Below are positions 9,091 through 17,784 of a stretch of DNA of 64,000 nt, in pieces. The notes below the pieces were generated by a model. It was not told the origin of the DNA and did no database searches. It saw nothing but the letters and a program-made list of their open reading frames with translations. Position 1 is the stretch's first letter. The number at the start of each line of letters is the position of its first letter. The position numbers and the translations under genes were made by a program. This stretch comes from Cognatiluteimonas weifangensis (GTDB lineage Bacteria; Pseudomonadota; Gammaproteobacteria; Xanthomonadales; Xanthomonadaceae). The stretch lies in contig NZ_QVPD01000003.1 in the NCBI RefSeq assembly GCF_003416885.1, positions 186,001-250,000 on the forward strand, read 5' to 3'.

Positions 9091-11673
9091 ATGTCCGCCG
9101 TCGACGCCAGCCCCAACCCCGCCGATCCCGCACCCGGCACCGGGTCCGCGCCGCTGGCCACGCCGCAGGTGCGCACCCTGCTGCTGACCGACCTGTGCGA
9201 TTCCACCACCCTGGTCGAGCGCCTCGGCGACACCGCCGCTGCGGAATTGTTCCGCGCCCACGACCGCCTGGTGCTGGCGCTGCAGCAGCGCTGGCACGGG
9301 CGCCTGATCGACCGCTCCGACGGCCTGCTGCTGCTGTTCGAGCGCCCCATCGATGGTCTCGGCTTCGCCCTGGACTACGCCCGCGGCCTGCGCGAGCTGG
9401 GCGAGCGCAACCAGCTGCGCCGGCACGGCATGACGCTGCAGGCGCGCGCCGGCCTGCACGTGGGCGAGGTGCTGACCTGGCGCAACAGCGAGGCCGCGGT
9501 CAGCGTCGGCGCCAAGCCGCTGGAGGTCGAAGGCCTGGCCAAGCCGATGGCCGGGCGGTTGATGACGCTGGCGCGGCCCGGACAGATCCTGCTCTCGGCC
9601 ACCGCCGAACCGATGGCGCGCCGCGCCACCGGCGAACTCGAAGCCCGCGGCGAGCACCTGGTGTGGAAGCACTGGGGCCGCTGGCGCTTCAAGGGCGTGC
9701 CGCAGGCGCAGGAGATCTACGAAGTCGGCGAGCCCGGCCTCGCCCCGCTGCGCGCGCCGCGGCAGAACCGCGCCAAGGCCTGGCGCGACATCCCGCTGTG
9801 GCGGCGGCCGGCGGCGCTGGCGGCGGAACTGCTGCTGGTGGCGGGCCTGGTCGGCGGCGGCTGGTTCCTGACCCGGCCGCAGCCGGCGCTCGCCTTCGGC
9901 GAACGCGACTGGGTGGTGGTCGCCGACCTGCGCAATCTCACCGGCGACAAGCTGCTGGACGATTCGCTGGAGCAGGCGTTCCGCCTCAGCCTGGAGCAGT
10001 CGCGCTACGTCAACGTGCTCAGCGACCTCAAGGTGCGCGAGACCCTGGGCAACATGCAGCGCAAGCCGGACGCGCCGGTGGACCGCGCCATCGGCTCGGA
10101 AATCGCCCTGCGCGACGGCGCCCGCGCGCTGCTGCTGCCGACCGTGGCCGAAGTCGGCGGCCGCCTGCGGGTCAGCGCGGAAGTCATCGACCCGCGCACC
10201 CAAACCACGGTGTACGCGGTTTCCGCCGACGGCCGCGGTATCGGATCGGCGCTGGCCTCGATCGACGAGGTCACCGACCAGCTGCGCGCCAAACTCGGCG
10301 AGGCACTGGAGAACGTGCAGAAGACCTCGGTGGCGCTACCCAATGTCGCCACGCCCAGCCTGGATGCGCTGAAGGCGTTCGCGGTGGCGCGCAACGTGGT
10401 GAACACCACGCGCGACCGGGCAACGGCAGTGGGCCTGTACCAGCGCGCCCTGCAACTGGATCCGCAGTTCGCGCTGGCGCACGCGGACCTGGCTGATTTG
10501 TATGCTGGTTTGGACGAGGTCGCGTTGGCCGCGGAGGAACGTAGCAAGGCCTTGGCGCTTCCGCAGCGGCTGTCGCCGCAGGAGCGCGCGCGCATCGAGT
10601 TGTTGCAACAGCAGAACAGTGGGCCTGGACCTTATTTCCGCAAGGCGCAGGAATATCTGACGCTGTATCCGGACGACTACCGGGTTATCGGCCGGCTGGG
10701 CACCAACCAGTGGCACCAGCTCAACGATTTCCGTTTGGCGGAAGCGACGTTCCGACGAGCGATGAAACCGCAGTATGAAGGCATTGAAGCGGTGCGCTAC
10801 AGCCTGGGCATGATGCTGCTGGGCCAGGAGCGCTATGACGAAGCGCTTGCACAGTTCAGACGTGCGCGTGAGACAGGCAACACCGGCCCCGGCGAAATGT
10901 ATGCCCGAGCCTATGACGCGCGCGGCCAGCATGCACAGGCGGACAAGGTCTATCTGGCCAGTACGAGCGGGCGCGACGGCTGGCAGGGCGAGGCGGCGGT
11001 GGTCACCGGGATCGACCGCGGCCAATGGACGCGCGCAGCCCAAGCTGCACAAGCCTGGTTGCAGCAGGCCGCCGGCGCCGGCGATGTACTCGAAAGCCTG
11101 CGCGCGCGCGCCGCAATTGCCAGCCTGGCGGTGTTGGCGGGGGAGACCAGTGCCAAGCGCCGCGTGCAGGAGTTGCTGGCGGCCGTGGATGCGAAAGCAG
11201 TGGCTGTGGATGCGCTCTACCCGCCGATTGCGACGGAGGTACGGCTATACGCTGGCCTGTTGGCGGCGCACATGGGCGATGCGACGGGTGTAGCCGACGC
11301 CCTGCGCCGCACTCAGGACAGCCTGGCGATTCGCGATTATCCGACCGTGGCACAACTGCAACAGGTGCTGCTGGCTGAACAGGAGCAATTGGCCGGCAAG
11401 CCACAGGCGGCGGTGGCGAGGCTGCGGCCGCTGGTGGCGCAGGCCACGGCCCTGGTGGCGACGCACTGGGCACTGATGCGCGCCGAACAGGCGGCCGGCA
11501 ATGCCGCGGGTGCGCAGGTTCAGGCAAAGTGGCTGGCGACGCATCGTGGTCGTGTCTTCGTCGAAATGACCACCGCCGAGGTGCTGCGCTTCTTCAACGC
11601 CGCGGTATCCGCCGAAGCCATGCAGCAAAGCGCAAAAGTGCAAGTCGCGCTGGGAACAAACGGAAGCCGATAA
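9091..11673 (+). CDS. putative peptide modification system cyclase (cyclase-like domain, TM helix, TPRs)
   Basis: 860 residues. Residues ~27-205 are a class III nucleotide cyclase homology domain (TLLLTDLCDST; RLIDRSDGLLLLFE). Both metal-binding Asp appear present (Asp34, Asp77), but the purine-selecting Lys and the transition-state Asn are not evident. A hydrophobic helix at ~241-260 anchors it in the inner membrane. Next come a FlgO/TolB-like region (WVVVADLRNLTGDKLLDDS) and a long TPR solenoid (~420-840). From memory the architecture matches the NCBI family 'putative peptide modification system cyclase' (TIGR04510), found beside the small peptide and dehydrogenase encoded next. From ~10,440 on the codon choice is less GC-rich than in the N-terminal half. 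Confidence 0.8.
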   Translation: MSAVDASPNPADPAPGTGSAPLATPQVRTLLLTDLCDSTTLVERLGDTAAAELFRAHDRLVLALQQRWHGRLIDRSDGLLLLFERPIDGLGFALDYARGLRELGERNQLRRHGMTLQARAGLHVGEVLTWRNSEAAVSVGAKPLEVEGLAKPMAGRLMTLARPGQILLSATAEPMARRATGELEARGEHLVWKHWGRWRFKGVPQAQEIYEVGEPGLAPLRAPRQNRAKAWRDIPLWRRPAALAAELLLVAGLVGGGWFLTRPQPALAFGERDWVVVADLRNLTGDKLLDDSLEQAFRLSLEQSRYVNVLSDLKVRETLGNMQRKPDAPVDRAIGSEIALRDGARALLLPTVAEVGGRLRVSAEVIDPRTQTTVYAVSADGRGIGSALASIDEVTDQLRAKLGEALENVQKTSVALPNVATPSLDALKAFAVARNVVNTTRDRATAVGLYQRALQLDPQFALAHADLADLYAGLDEVALAAEERSKALALPQRLSPQERARIELLQQQNSGPGPYFRKAQEYLTLYPDDYRVIGRLGTNQWHQLNDFRLAEATFRRAMKPQYEGIEAVRYSLGMMLLGQERYDEALAQFRRARETGNTGPGEMYARAYDARGQHAQADKVYLASTSGRDGWQGEAAVVTGIDRGQWTRAAQAAQAWLQQAAGAGDVLESLRARAAIASLAVLAGETSAKRRVQELLAAVDAKAVAVDALYPPIATEVRLYAGLLAAHMGDATGVADALRRTQDSLAIRDYPTVAQLQQVLLAEQEQLAGKPQAAVARLRPLVAQATALVATHWALMRAEQAAGNAAGAQVQAKWLATHRGRVFVEMTTAEVLRFFNAAVSAEAMQQSAKVQVALGTNGSR

Positions 11674-11707
11674 GGCGTAAGCGCCTTCCCACAGCGATTC
11701 CGTTAGA

Positions 11708-11742
11708 AGCCCGGCTCGGCGGCTCTACCGCCAAGCCGGGCT
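11708..11742. terminator. hairpin between convergent cyclase and peptide genes
   Basis: A 15-bp near-perfect stem (AGCCCGGCTCGGCGG / CCGCCAAGCCGGGCT) with a 5-nt loop sits between the stop codons of the convergent genes. A smaller stem (GGCGTAAGCGCC) lies just upstream at about 11675-11686. No strong T-run, so it may act as a bidirectional terminator or mRNA 3' stabiliser. Confidence 0.6.
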
Positions 11743-11759
11743 ACCCCGGATGCTTCATC

Positions 11760-12047
11760 TCAGAATCCTTCTTGGGACTCCAGGGGGCACAGATAACCCT
11801 GGATACCCACCATGGCGTCTTCCAGCTTGTTGCGTTGTGCCTTGATCTGCTCCGGCGACGCCAACTTCGCACCCGAGGCGAGCGTCATGCAGGCCCACGG
11901 ATCGGTGTAGCCCAGGGAACGCAGGGCTTTCTCCGGCGACTCCTGGAACAACGCGCGGAACTCCTCGTTGCCTTCAAGGTTGTCCAACAGCTTTCTGACC
12001 AGCCGAGGATGCAGGCCGGCCGGCGGGATCTTGTCTTCCTGTGCCAT
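11760..12047 (-). CDS. putative modified peptide (NHLP-like RiPP precursor)
   Basis: 95 residues. The N-terminal two thirds resemble nitrile-hydratase-like leader peptides: a helix (RLVRKLLDNLEGNEEFRALF) and then ESPEKALRSLGYTD. The C-terminal part (WACMTLASGAKLAS ... GIQGYLCPLESQEGF) has two Cys (53, 87) plus Ser/Thr that could be modified. The start at 12047 has GGGGGGA about 6 nt upstream. It is divergent from the SagB-like dehydrogenase (64 bp apart) and convergent with the cyclase/TPR gene. From memory this trio corresponds to NCBI families TIGR04509 (peptide), TIGR04510 (cyclase) and TIGR04511 (dehydrogenase). The mature product and the cleavage site are unknown. Confidence 0.78.
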   Translation of the reverse strand: MAQEDKIPPAGLHPRLVRKLLDNLEGNEEFRALFQESPEKALRSLGYTDPWACMTLASGAKLASPEQIKAQRNKLEDAMVGIQGYLCPLESQEGF

Positions 12048-12111
12048 CTGGTGTCCCCCCTTGGTGGATGGAAGCCGGACAATAGCACCGCATCGGGACA
12101 CGGGGAGCGGC
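12048..12111. promoter_or_regulatory. divergent intergenic region of peptide and dehydrogenase genes
   Basis: These 64 bp separate the two start codons and must hold both ribosome sites: GGGGGGA toward the peptide and CGGGGAGCGG toward the dehydrogenase. The sequence is A-richer than its flanks (GGACAATAGCACCG), consistent with overlapping promoters, but no clean -35/-10 pair is visible. Confidence 0.4.
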
Positions 12112-13350
12112 ATGCAGATCAGGCGCTGCGCGGTGGCGTGGCTAGAGCCGCGCGAGGTGGCGAACTTCCAGCTGGACGACCTGTTGTCGGGCGGCACCGG
12201 CGTGGTCGGCCGGCTGTGCTGGTTCGCGCACGCCCCGCACCTGCCGGCGCCGGTGGAGGTTGATGCGGCACACGTGCCGTTGCTCGGCGCGCTCGGCGCG
12301 GTGGACTGGATCGAACGCGAGGGCTTCGACGCGCGCTTCGGCGCGGAGGCGGTGGATGCGCTGCTCGCGGCCGGCCTGCTGCTGGCTCGTCCGCAGGACG
12401 ACGCGGGCGCGCCGGCCGACGCCGATTTCCGCGCCCAGGGCTGGCACGCACCGGCAGCGGTCGCGCACATGGCCGCGCGCTGGGAAGGCATCGACGGGCC
12501 GAAGGGCATGGCCGAACAGGACCTCGACACCAACGCCGGCCTGCTGCGCCAGCACGGCGCGCCGCCGCCGCCTGCGCGGCCGCCGGCGGACCCGACGGCC
12601 GACGTGGCCTTGCCGCGAATCGAGCGCGACGACTTCGACGCGCTGCTCGACACCCGCGCCACCTGCCGCAATTACGACACCGCCGCCAGCGTGCCGCTGG
12701 CGACGCTTTCGCAGCTGCTGGCGCGGGTGTTCGGCGCGCGCGGCATCGGCCATCCCGCGCCGGGCTTCGACGTGTTCAAGCGCACCAGCCCGTCCGGCGG
12801 CGCGCTGCATCCCACCGAATGCTGGCTGCTGCTGCAGCGCGTGGAGGGCATCGCCCCCGGCCTGTACCGCTATCGCGTCGACCGCCACGCGCTGGAGCCG
12901 GTGGTGCCGCGGATCATGCCGCCGCAACCCGGCGACCGCGGCACCCGGGCGCTGGGTGATGCCGCGCCGCGGCCGTGGAATGCAGACGAACTGCGCGCCT
13001 TCGCCCGGATCATGGTCGCCGGGCAGGACTTCTTTGCCGACGCGCCGGTGCTGTGCGTGCTGGTGCCGCGCTTCCACCGCAATTTCTGGAAGTACCGCAA
13101 CCACGCCAAGGCTTATCGCGTCTGCGTGCTCGACGTCGGCCATCTGTCGCAGACGCTGCAGCTGTGCGCGACGCAGGCCGGTCTGGGACCGTTTGTCACC
13201 GGCGCGATCAACGAGATCGACATCGAGCGCGCGTTCGGCTTCACCGGCTACGCGGAAAGCCCGCTGGTGGTGTGCGGTTTCGGCCAGCGCGCGCAGGCGC
13301 TGGTGACCTCGGAGTTCGACCCCGACCGCAGGGTCTGGCCGCGCGATTGA
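12112..13350 (+). CDS. putative peptide maturation dehydrogenase (SagB-like)
   Basis: 412 residues. The C-terminal ~230 residues form a nitroreductase/SagB-type FMN fold: TRATCRNYDTAASVPLATLS (181-200), the FMN-loop KRTSPSGGALHPTE (223-236), and YRVCVLDVGHLSQTLQLCA further on. The first ~165 residues are a family-specific extension with no motif I recognise. SagB enzymes oxidise azolines to azoles in thiazole/oxazole-modified peptides, but no YcaO cyclodehydratase is nearby, so the substrate reaction may differ. It starts 64 bp from the divergent small peptide. The ATG at 12112 has GGGGAGCGG directly upstream. Confidence 0.82.
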   Translation: MQIRRCAVAWLEPREVANFQLDDLLSGGTGVVGRLCWFAHAPHLPAPVEVDAAHVPLLGALGAVDWIEREGFDARFGAEAVDALLAAGLLLARPQDDAGAPADADFRAQGWHAPAAVAHMAARWEGIDGPKGMAEQDLDTNAGLLRQHGAPPPPARPPADPTADVALPRIERDDFDALLDTRATCRNYDTAASVPLATLSQLLARVFGARGIGHPAPGFDVFKRTSPSGGALHPTECWLLLQRVEGIAPGLYRYRVDRHALEPVVPRIMPPQPGDRGTRALGDAAPRPWNADELRAFARIMVAGQDFFADAPVLCVLVPRFHRNFWKYRNHAKAYRVCVLDVGHLSQTLQLCATQAGLGPFVTGAINEIDIERAFGFTGYAESPLVVCGFGQRAQALVTSEFDPDRRVWPRD

Positions 13351-13384
13351 CGGGTTTGCGCGGCCGACACCCGTCTCGCCGCGC

Positions 13385-15121
13385 TCAACCGCTGATCCAG
13401 CGCTCGCCGACGCCGGTGAACTTCAGCCCGATCCTGGCGACGCGGTCGTCGCGGACTTCGCGCACCACCAGCACCGCGCGACCGATCGCCAGCCGGTCGC
13501 CGACCTGCGGCTGCGCGTCGAAACGCTCGTCGAACAGCTGCGCCGCGGTGGCGCGGGCGATGCGCGCGGGCAGCGGCAGGCCGTAGAAGTCCGCCAGTTC
13601 GCCCAGCGGCACGTCGCCGGGCAGGATGAAGCTGCCGAAGGTGTCCTGCTCGGCCTCGCGCGCGTCGCGGCCGTCGGCGAACAGCCAGTCCAGCCGCGGC
13701 ACCTGGCCGCCGGGGGCGACGAAGTAGGCGTAGTCGTGCGCGGCGAAGGCGCCGCATTCGTCCGGCAGCAGCACCTGGCCGCCGCGCACCACCATCGCCA
13801 GCCGCACCCGCCCGGGCAGTTGCGCGCCGCGCAGCACCGCGCTGCCGGGGGCGATGCGGTAGCCGATCATGTCGTATTCCAGCTGACCCGGCAGGTCGAG
13901 CTGGATGCGGCGGGTGTTGGGGTCCGCGCGCGGCACCGCGACGCCCAGCCAGTGCGCGACCCGCGCCAGCGACCAGCCCTGCACCAGCAGCGAGGTCAGC
14001 ACCACCACGAAGGCGACGTTGAAATACAGCCAGGCGTTGGGCAGTCCGGCCAGCAGCGGGATCGAGGCCAGAAAGATGCCGACCGCCCCGCGCAGCCCGG
14101 TCCAGGAAATGAAGGCGACCTCGGCCGGTCGGTAACGGAACGGCAGCAGGCACAGCACTACCGCGAGCGGCCGCGCCACCAGCATCAGGAACGCGGCCAC
14201 GCCCAGCGCCGGCCACAGGATCGGCAGCAGCGCGTGCGGCGCCGACAGCAGGCCCAGCAGCAGGAACATGGTCAGTTGCGCGAACCAGGTCATCGCGTCC
14301 TGCAGCGACAGCACCTGGTTGCGCGCGCGCAGCGGACGGTTGGCGACCACGATCCCGGCCAGGTACACCGCCAGGTAGCCGCTGCCGCCGATCAGCCCGG
14401 TGCTGGCGAACAGCGCGAGCGCGCCGGCCAGGGTCAGCCACGGGTGCAGGCCCGCGGGCAGGTCGAGGCGGTTGAGGACGGCGACGATCGCGCGGCCGCC
14501 GCCGTAGCCCATCGCCACGCCGGCCACCGCGCCCCAGAGGATGTGCAGCGCGATGCCGCCGATGCCGCCCTGCATGTCGCCGCTCAGCCAGGTGGTCAGG
14601 GCGATGGTCAGGAACACCGCGACCGGGTCGTTGCTGCCGGACTCGACCTCCAGGGTCGCGCCGGTGCGGCGCTCCAGGTGCAAGCCGCCGGCGCGCAGCA
14701 GGAAGAACACCGCGGCCGCGTCGGTGGAGGAGACGATCGCGCCCAGCAGCAGCGCCTGCAGCGGCGACAGGGCGAGCAGCCAGTGGGCGGCGAGCGCGGT
14801 CAGGGCGGCGGTCAGCACCACCCCGGCGCTGGCCAGCACCAGCGCCGGCGCCACGCTGCCGCGCACCTGCGCCGCGCGCGTGCGCAGGCCGCCGTCGAAC
14901 AGGATCACCGCCAGCGACAGCGAGCCGATCAGGTAGGTGAAGCGGGTGTCGGAATAGCGGATGCCGCCGGGGCCGTCGACCCCCAGCGCCACGCCCAGCA
15001 GCAGGAACACCAGCAGCAACGGCGTGCCGAAGCGCCGCGCCAGCAGCGACGACGCGATCCCCGCCAGGATCAGCAGCGCGAACCCCAGCAGGCGCAGGTC
15101 GATGGCGTGCAGGCTCTCCAG
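13385..15121 (-). CDS. nhaP2: NhaP2/CvrA-type cation:proton antiporter
   Basis: CPA1 antiporter: ~12 hydrophobic segments, SSTDAAAVFFLLR and ESGSNDPVAVFLT ion-binding region, then a cytoplasmic tail with a TrkA-C-like domain (GYRIAPGSAVLRGAQLP ... GDRLAIGRAVLVVREV). These proteins exchange K+ or Na+ for H+. The first ATG/GTG/TTG in frame is a TTG at 15019. The frame upstream, however, encodes a recognisable first helix (IDLRLLGFALLILAGIASSL). I therefore extend to a CTG at 15121 that has GGAG 7 nt upstream. This gives 578 residues, which to my recollection equals the E. coli NhaP2 length. There is no ATG/GTG between the upstream in-frame TAG and the CTG. Confidence 0.8.
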   Translation of the reverse strand: MESLHAIDLRLLGFALLILAGIASSLLARRFGTPLLLVFLLLGVALGVDGPGGIRYSDTRFTYLIGSLSLAVILFDGGLRTRAAQVRGSVAPALVLASAGVVLTAALTALAAHWLLALSPLQALLLGAIVSSTDAAAVFFLLRAGGLHLERRTGATLEVESGSNDPVAVFLTIALTTWLSGDMQGGIGGIALHILWGAVAGVAMGYGGGRAIVAVLNRLDLPAGLHPWLTLAGALALFASTGLIGGSGYLAVYLAGIVVANRPLRARNQVLSLQDAMTWFAQLTMFLLLGLLSAPHALLPILWPALGVAAFLMLVARPLAVVLCLLPFRYRPAEVAFISWTGLRGAVGIFLASIPLLAGLPNAWLYFNVAFVVVLTSLLVQGWSLARVAHWLGVAVPRADPNTRRIQLDLPGQLEYDMIGYRIAPGSAVLRGAQLPGRVRLAMVVRGGQVLLPDECGAFAAHDYAYFVAPGGQVPRLDWLFADGRDAREAEQDTFGSFILPGDVPLGELADFYGLPLPARIARATAAQLFDERFDAQPQVGDRLAIGRAVLVVREVRDDRVARIGLKFTGVGERWISG

Positions 15122-15282
15122 GCGCGGGCTCCGGCGGGGGATCGCGCCAGTCTAGCGCGCGCCCGGCGGCGGTCCGATGACGGTGTTGCGCAAACCGCAG
15201 CACGACGGCCTGCGAGAACACTGCGAGGAACGCTGCAGGACGCCGTGAAGCGCGAGCATGCGTCCAGTGTTCGTCTGGCGAC

Positions 15283-16815
15283 TTACGTCGCTGCTGCGGG
15301 CCCCGGTTGGCGGTCGATGCGGCGATACCCCAGCGCCTCGGCCAGATGCGCGCTGGCGATCTCGGCGCTGCCGGCGAGGTCGGCGATGGTGCGGGCCACG
15401 CGCAGGATCCGGTGCATGGAGCGCGCCGACAGCTGCAGGCGGTCGATGGCGCGTTCCAGCAGCGCCTGGTCGGCCGCGGCCAGGCGGCAGACGGCCATGG
15501 TCTCGGCCTGGGTGAGCTGCGCGTTGGGCTTGCCGGCGCGCGCCTGCTGCAGCGCACGCGCGGCTTCCACGCGCGCACGCACCGCGGCGCTGGCTTCGCC
15601 GTCGGGGGCGTCGGGGCGCAGTTGCGCCGGCGGCAGCCGCGGCACCTCGATATGCAGGTCGATGCGGTCCAGCAGCGGCCCGGAAATCCGCGCGCGGTAG
15701 CGGGCGATGACATCGGGGCTGCAACGGCAGCGCGCCGACGGATCGCCGGCCCAGCCGCAAGGGCAGGGGTTCATCGCCGCCACCAGCTGGAAGCGCGCCG
15801 GGAACTCGCTGTGCCGCGCGGCGCGCGAAATGGTGACCACGCCCGACTCCAGCGGCTCGCGCAGCACTTCCAGCGCGCGCCGGTCCCATTCGGGCAGCTC
15901 GTCCAGGAACAGCACGCCGTTGTGCGCCAGCGAGATCTCGCCCGGCCGCGGCTCGGCGCCGCCGCCGGCCAGCGCCACCGCGCTGGCGGTGTGGTGCGGG
16001 CTGCGATACGGGCGCTCGCGCCAGCGCGCCGGGTCCAGGCCGCGACCGCCGCCCGCGGCGCCGCTCACCGAGGCGATCGCGGCGCTTTCCAGCGCTTCGG
16101 CCTCGCTGGCGTCCGGCAGCAATCCGGGCAGGCGCGAGGCCAGCAGGGTCTTGCCGCAGCCCGGCGGCCCGATCAGCAGCAGGTGGTGGTTGCCGGCCGC
16201 GGCGACTTCCAGCGCGCGCCGCGCCTGCGCCTGGCCGCGCACGTCGGCCAGGTCGGCGCCGCGGCTGCGCACGCTCGGCGGCGCGACCGCCGGCGGCAGG
16301 GTCTTGCGGCCTTCGAGCGCGGCGCAGACTTCCAGCAGCGTGCGCGCGGTGCTGGCATCGATGTCGCGCACCAGCGCGGCTTCGGCGCCGTTGCCGGCGG
16401 GCACGATCAGCCGGTGCCCGGCCGCGGCCGCGGCCAGCGCCGCCGGCAGCACGCCGTCGATCGCGCGCAGCTCGCCGGTGAGGCCGAGCTCGCCGAGGAA
16501 TTCGATGTCGCGCAACGCTTCCAGCGGCACCTGGTCGCTGGCGGCGAGGATGCCCAGCGCGATCGGCAGGTCGAAGCGGCCGCCGCCCTTGGGCAGGTCC
16601 GCCGGCGCCAGGTTGACGGTGATGCGTCGCGGCGGGAACTCGAACTGCGCGCACTGGATCGCCGCGCGTACCCGGTCCTTGGCTTCGCGCACCGCCGCTT
16701 CCGGCAGGCCGACGATCGACATCGACGGCAGCCCGCCGGCCAGGTGCACCTCGACCCGGACCGCGGGCGCGCGCACGCCGGCGCGTGCACGGCTGTGCAC
16801 CAGCGCAAGGCCCAT
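15283..16815 (-). CDS. comM: YifB/ComM family Mg-chelatase-like AAA ATPase
   Basis: 510 residues. Residues ~20-125 are the ChlI-like N-terminal domain (VEVHLAGGLPSMSIVGLPEAAVREAKDRVRAA). The AAA module has Walker A GPPGCGKT, a Walker B region (NGVLFLDELPEW) and the conserved AMNPCPCG motif. A C-terminal Mg_chelatase_C domain follows (YRARISGPLLDRIDLHIEVP). In gammaproteobacteria ComM is a branch-migration helicase acting in natural transformation. The competence protein DprA is encoded elsewhere in this window. The ubiK-like gene lies just upstream on the same strand. Confidence 0.9.
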   Translation of the reverse strand: MGLALVHSRARAGVRAPAVRVEVHLAGGLPSMSIVGLPEAAVREAKDRVRAAIQCAQFEFPPRRITVNLAPADLPKGGGRFDLPIALGILAASDQVPLEALRDIEFLGELGLTGELRAIDGVLPAALAAAAAGHRLIVPAGNGAEAALVRDIDASTARTLLEVCAALEGRKTLPPAVAPPSVRSRGADLADVRGQAQARRALEVAAAGNHHLLLIGPPGCGKTLLASRLPGLLPDASEAEALESAAIASVSGAAGGGRGLDPARWRERPYRSPHHTASAVALAGGGAEPRPGEISLAHNGVLFLDELPEWDRRALEVLREPLESGVVTISRAARHSEFPARFQLVAAMNPCPCGWAGDPSARCRCSPDVIARYRARISGPLLDRIDLHIEVPRLPPAQLRPDAPDGEASAAVRARVEAARALQQARAGKPNAQLTQAETMAVCRLAAADQALLERAIDRLQLSARSMHRILRVARTIADLAGSAEIASAHLAEALGYRRIDRQPGPAAAT

Positions 16816-16825
16816 GGCGGCGGAC

Positions 16826-17700
<875 letters not shown>

Positions 17701-17784
17701 CGCACGCGCCGTCGCCGCGAAACGCGGTGCGCCGCTGCCTGCGGTTGTGGCCCGTCGACGCGAGCGACAACGCCTGCGGCCGGC

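Noticed and set aside
12112..13350. Classical TOMM (SagBCD) cluster
   Set aside because: No YcaO/SagD, no SagC and no transporter nearby; only the dehydrogenase fold is shared.
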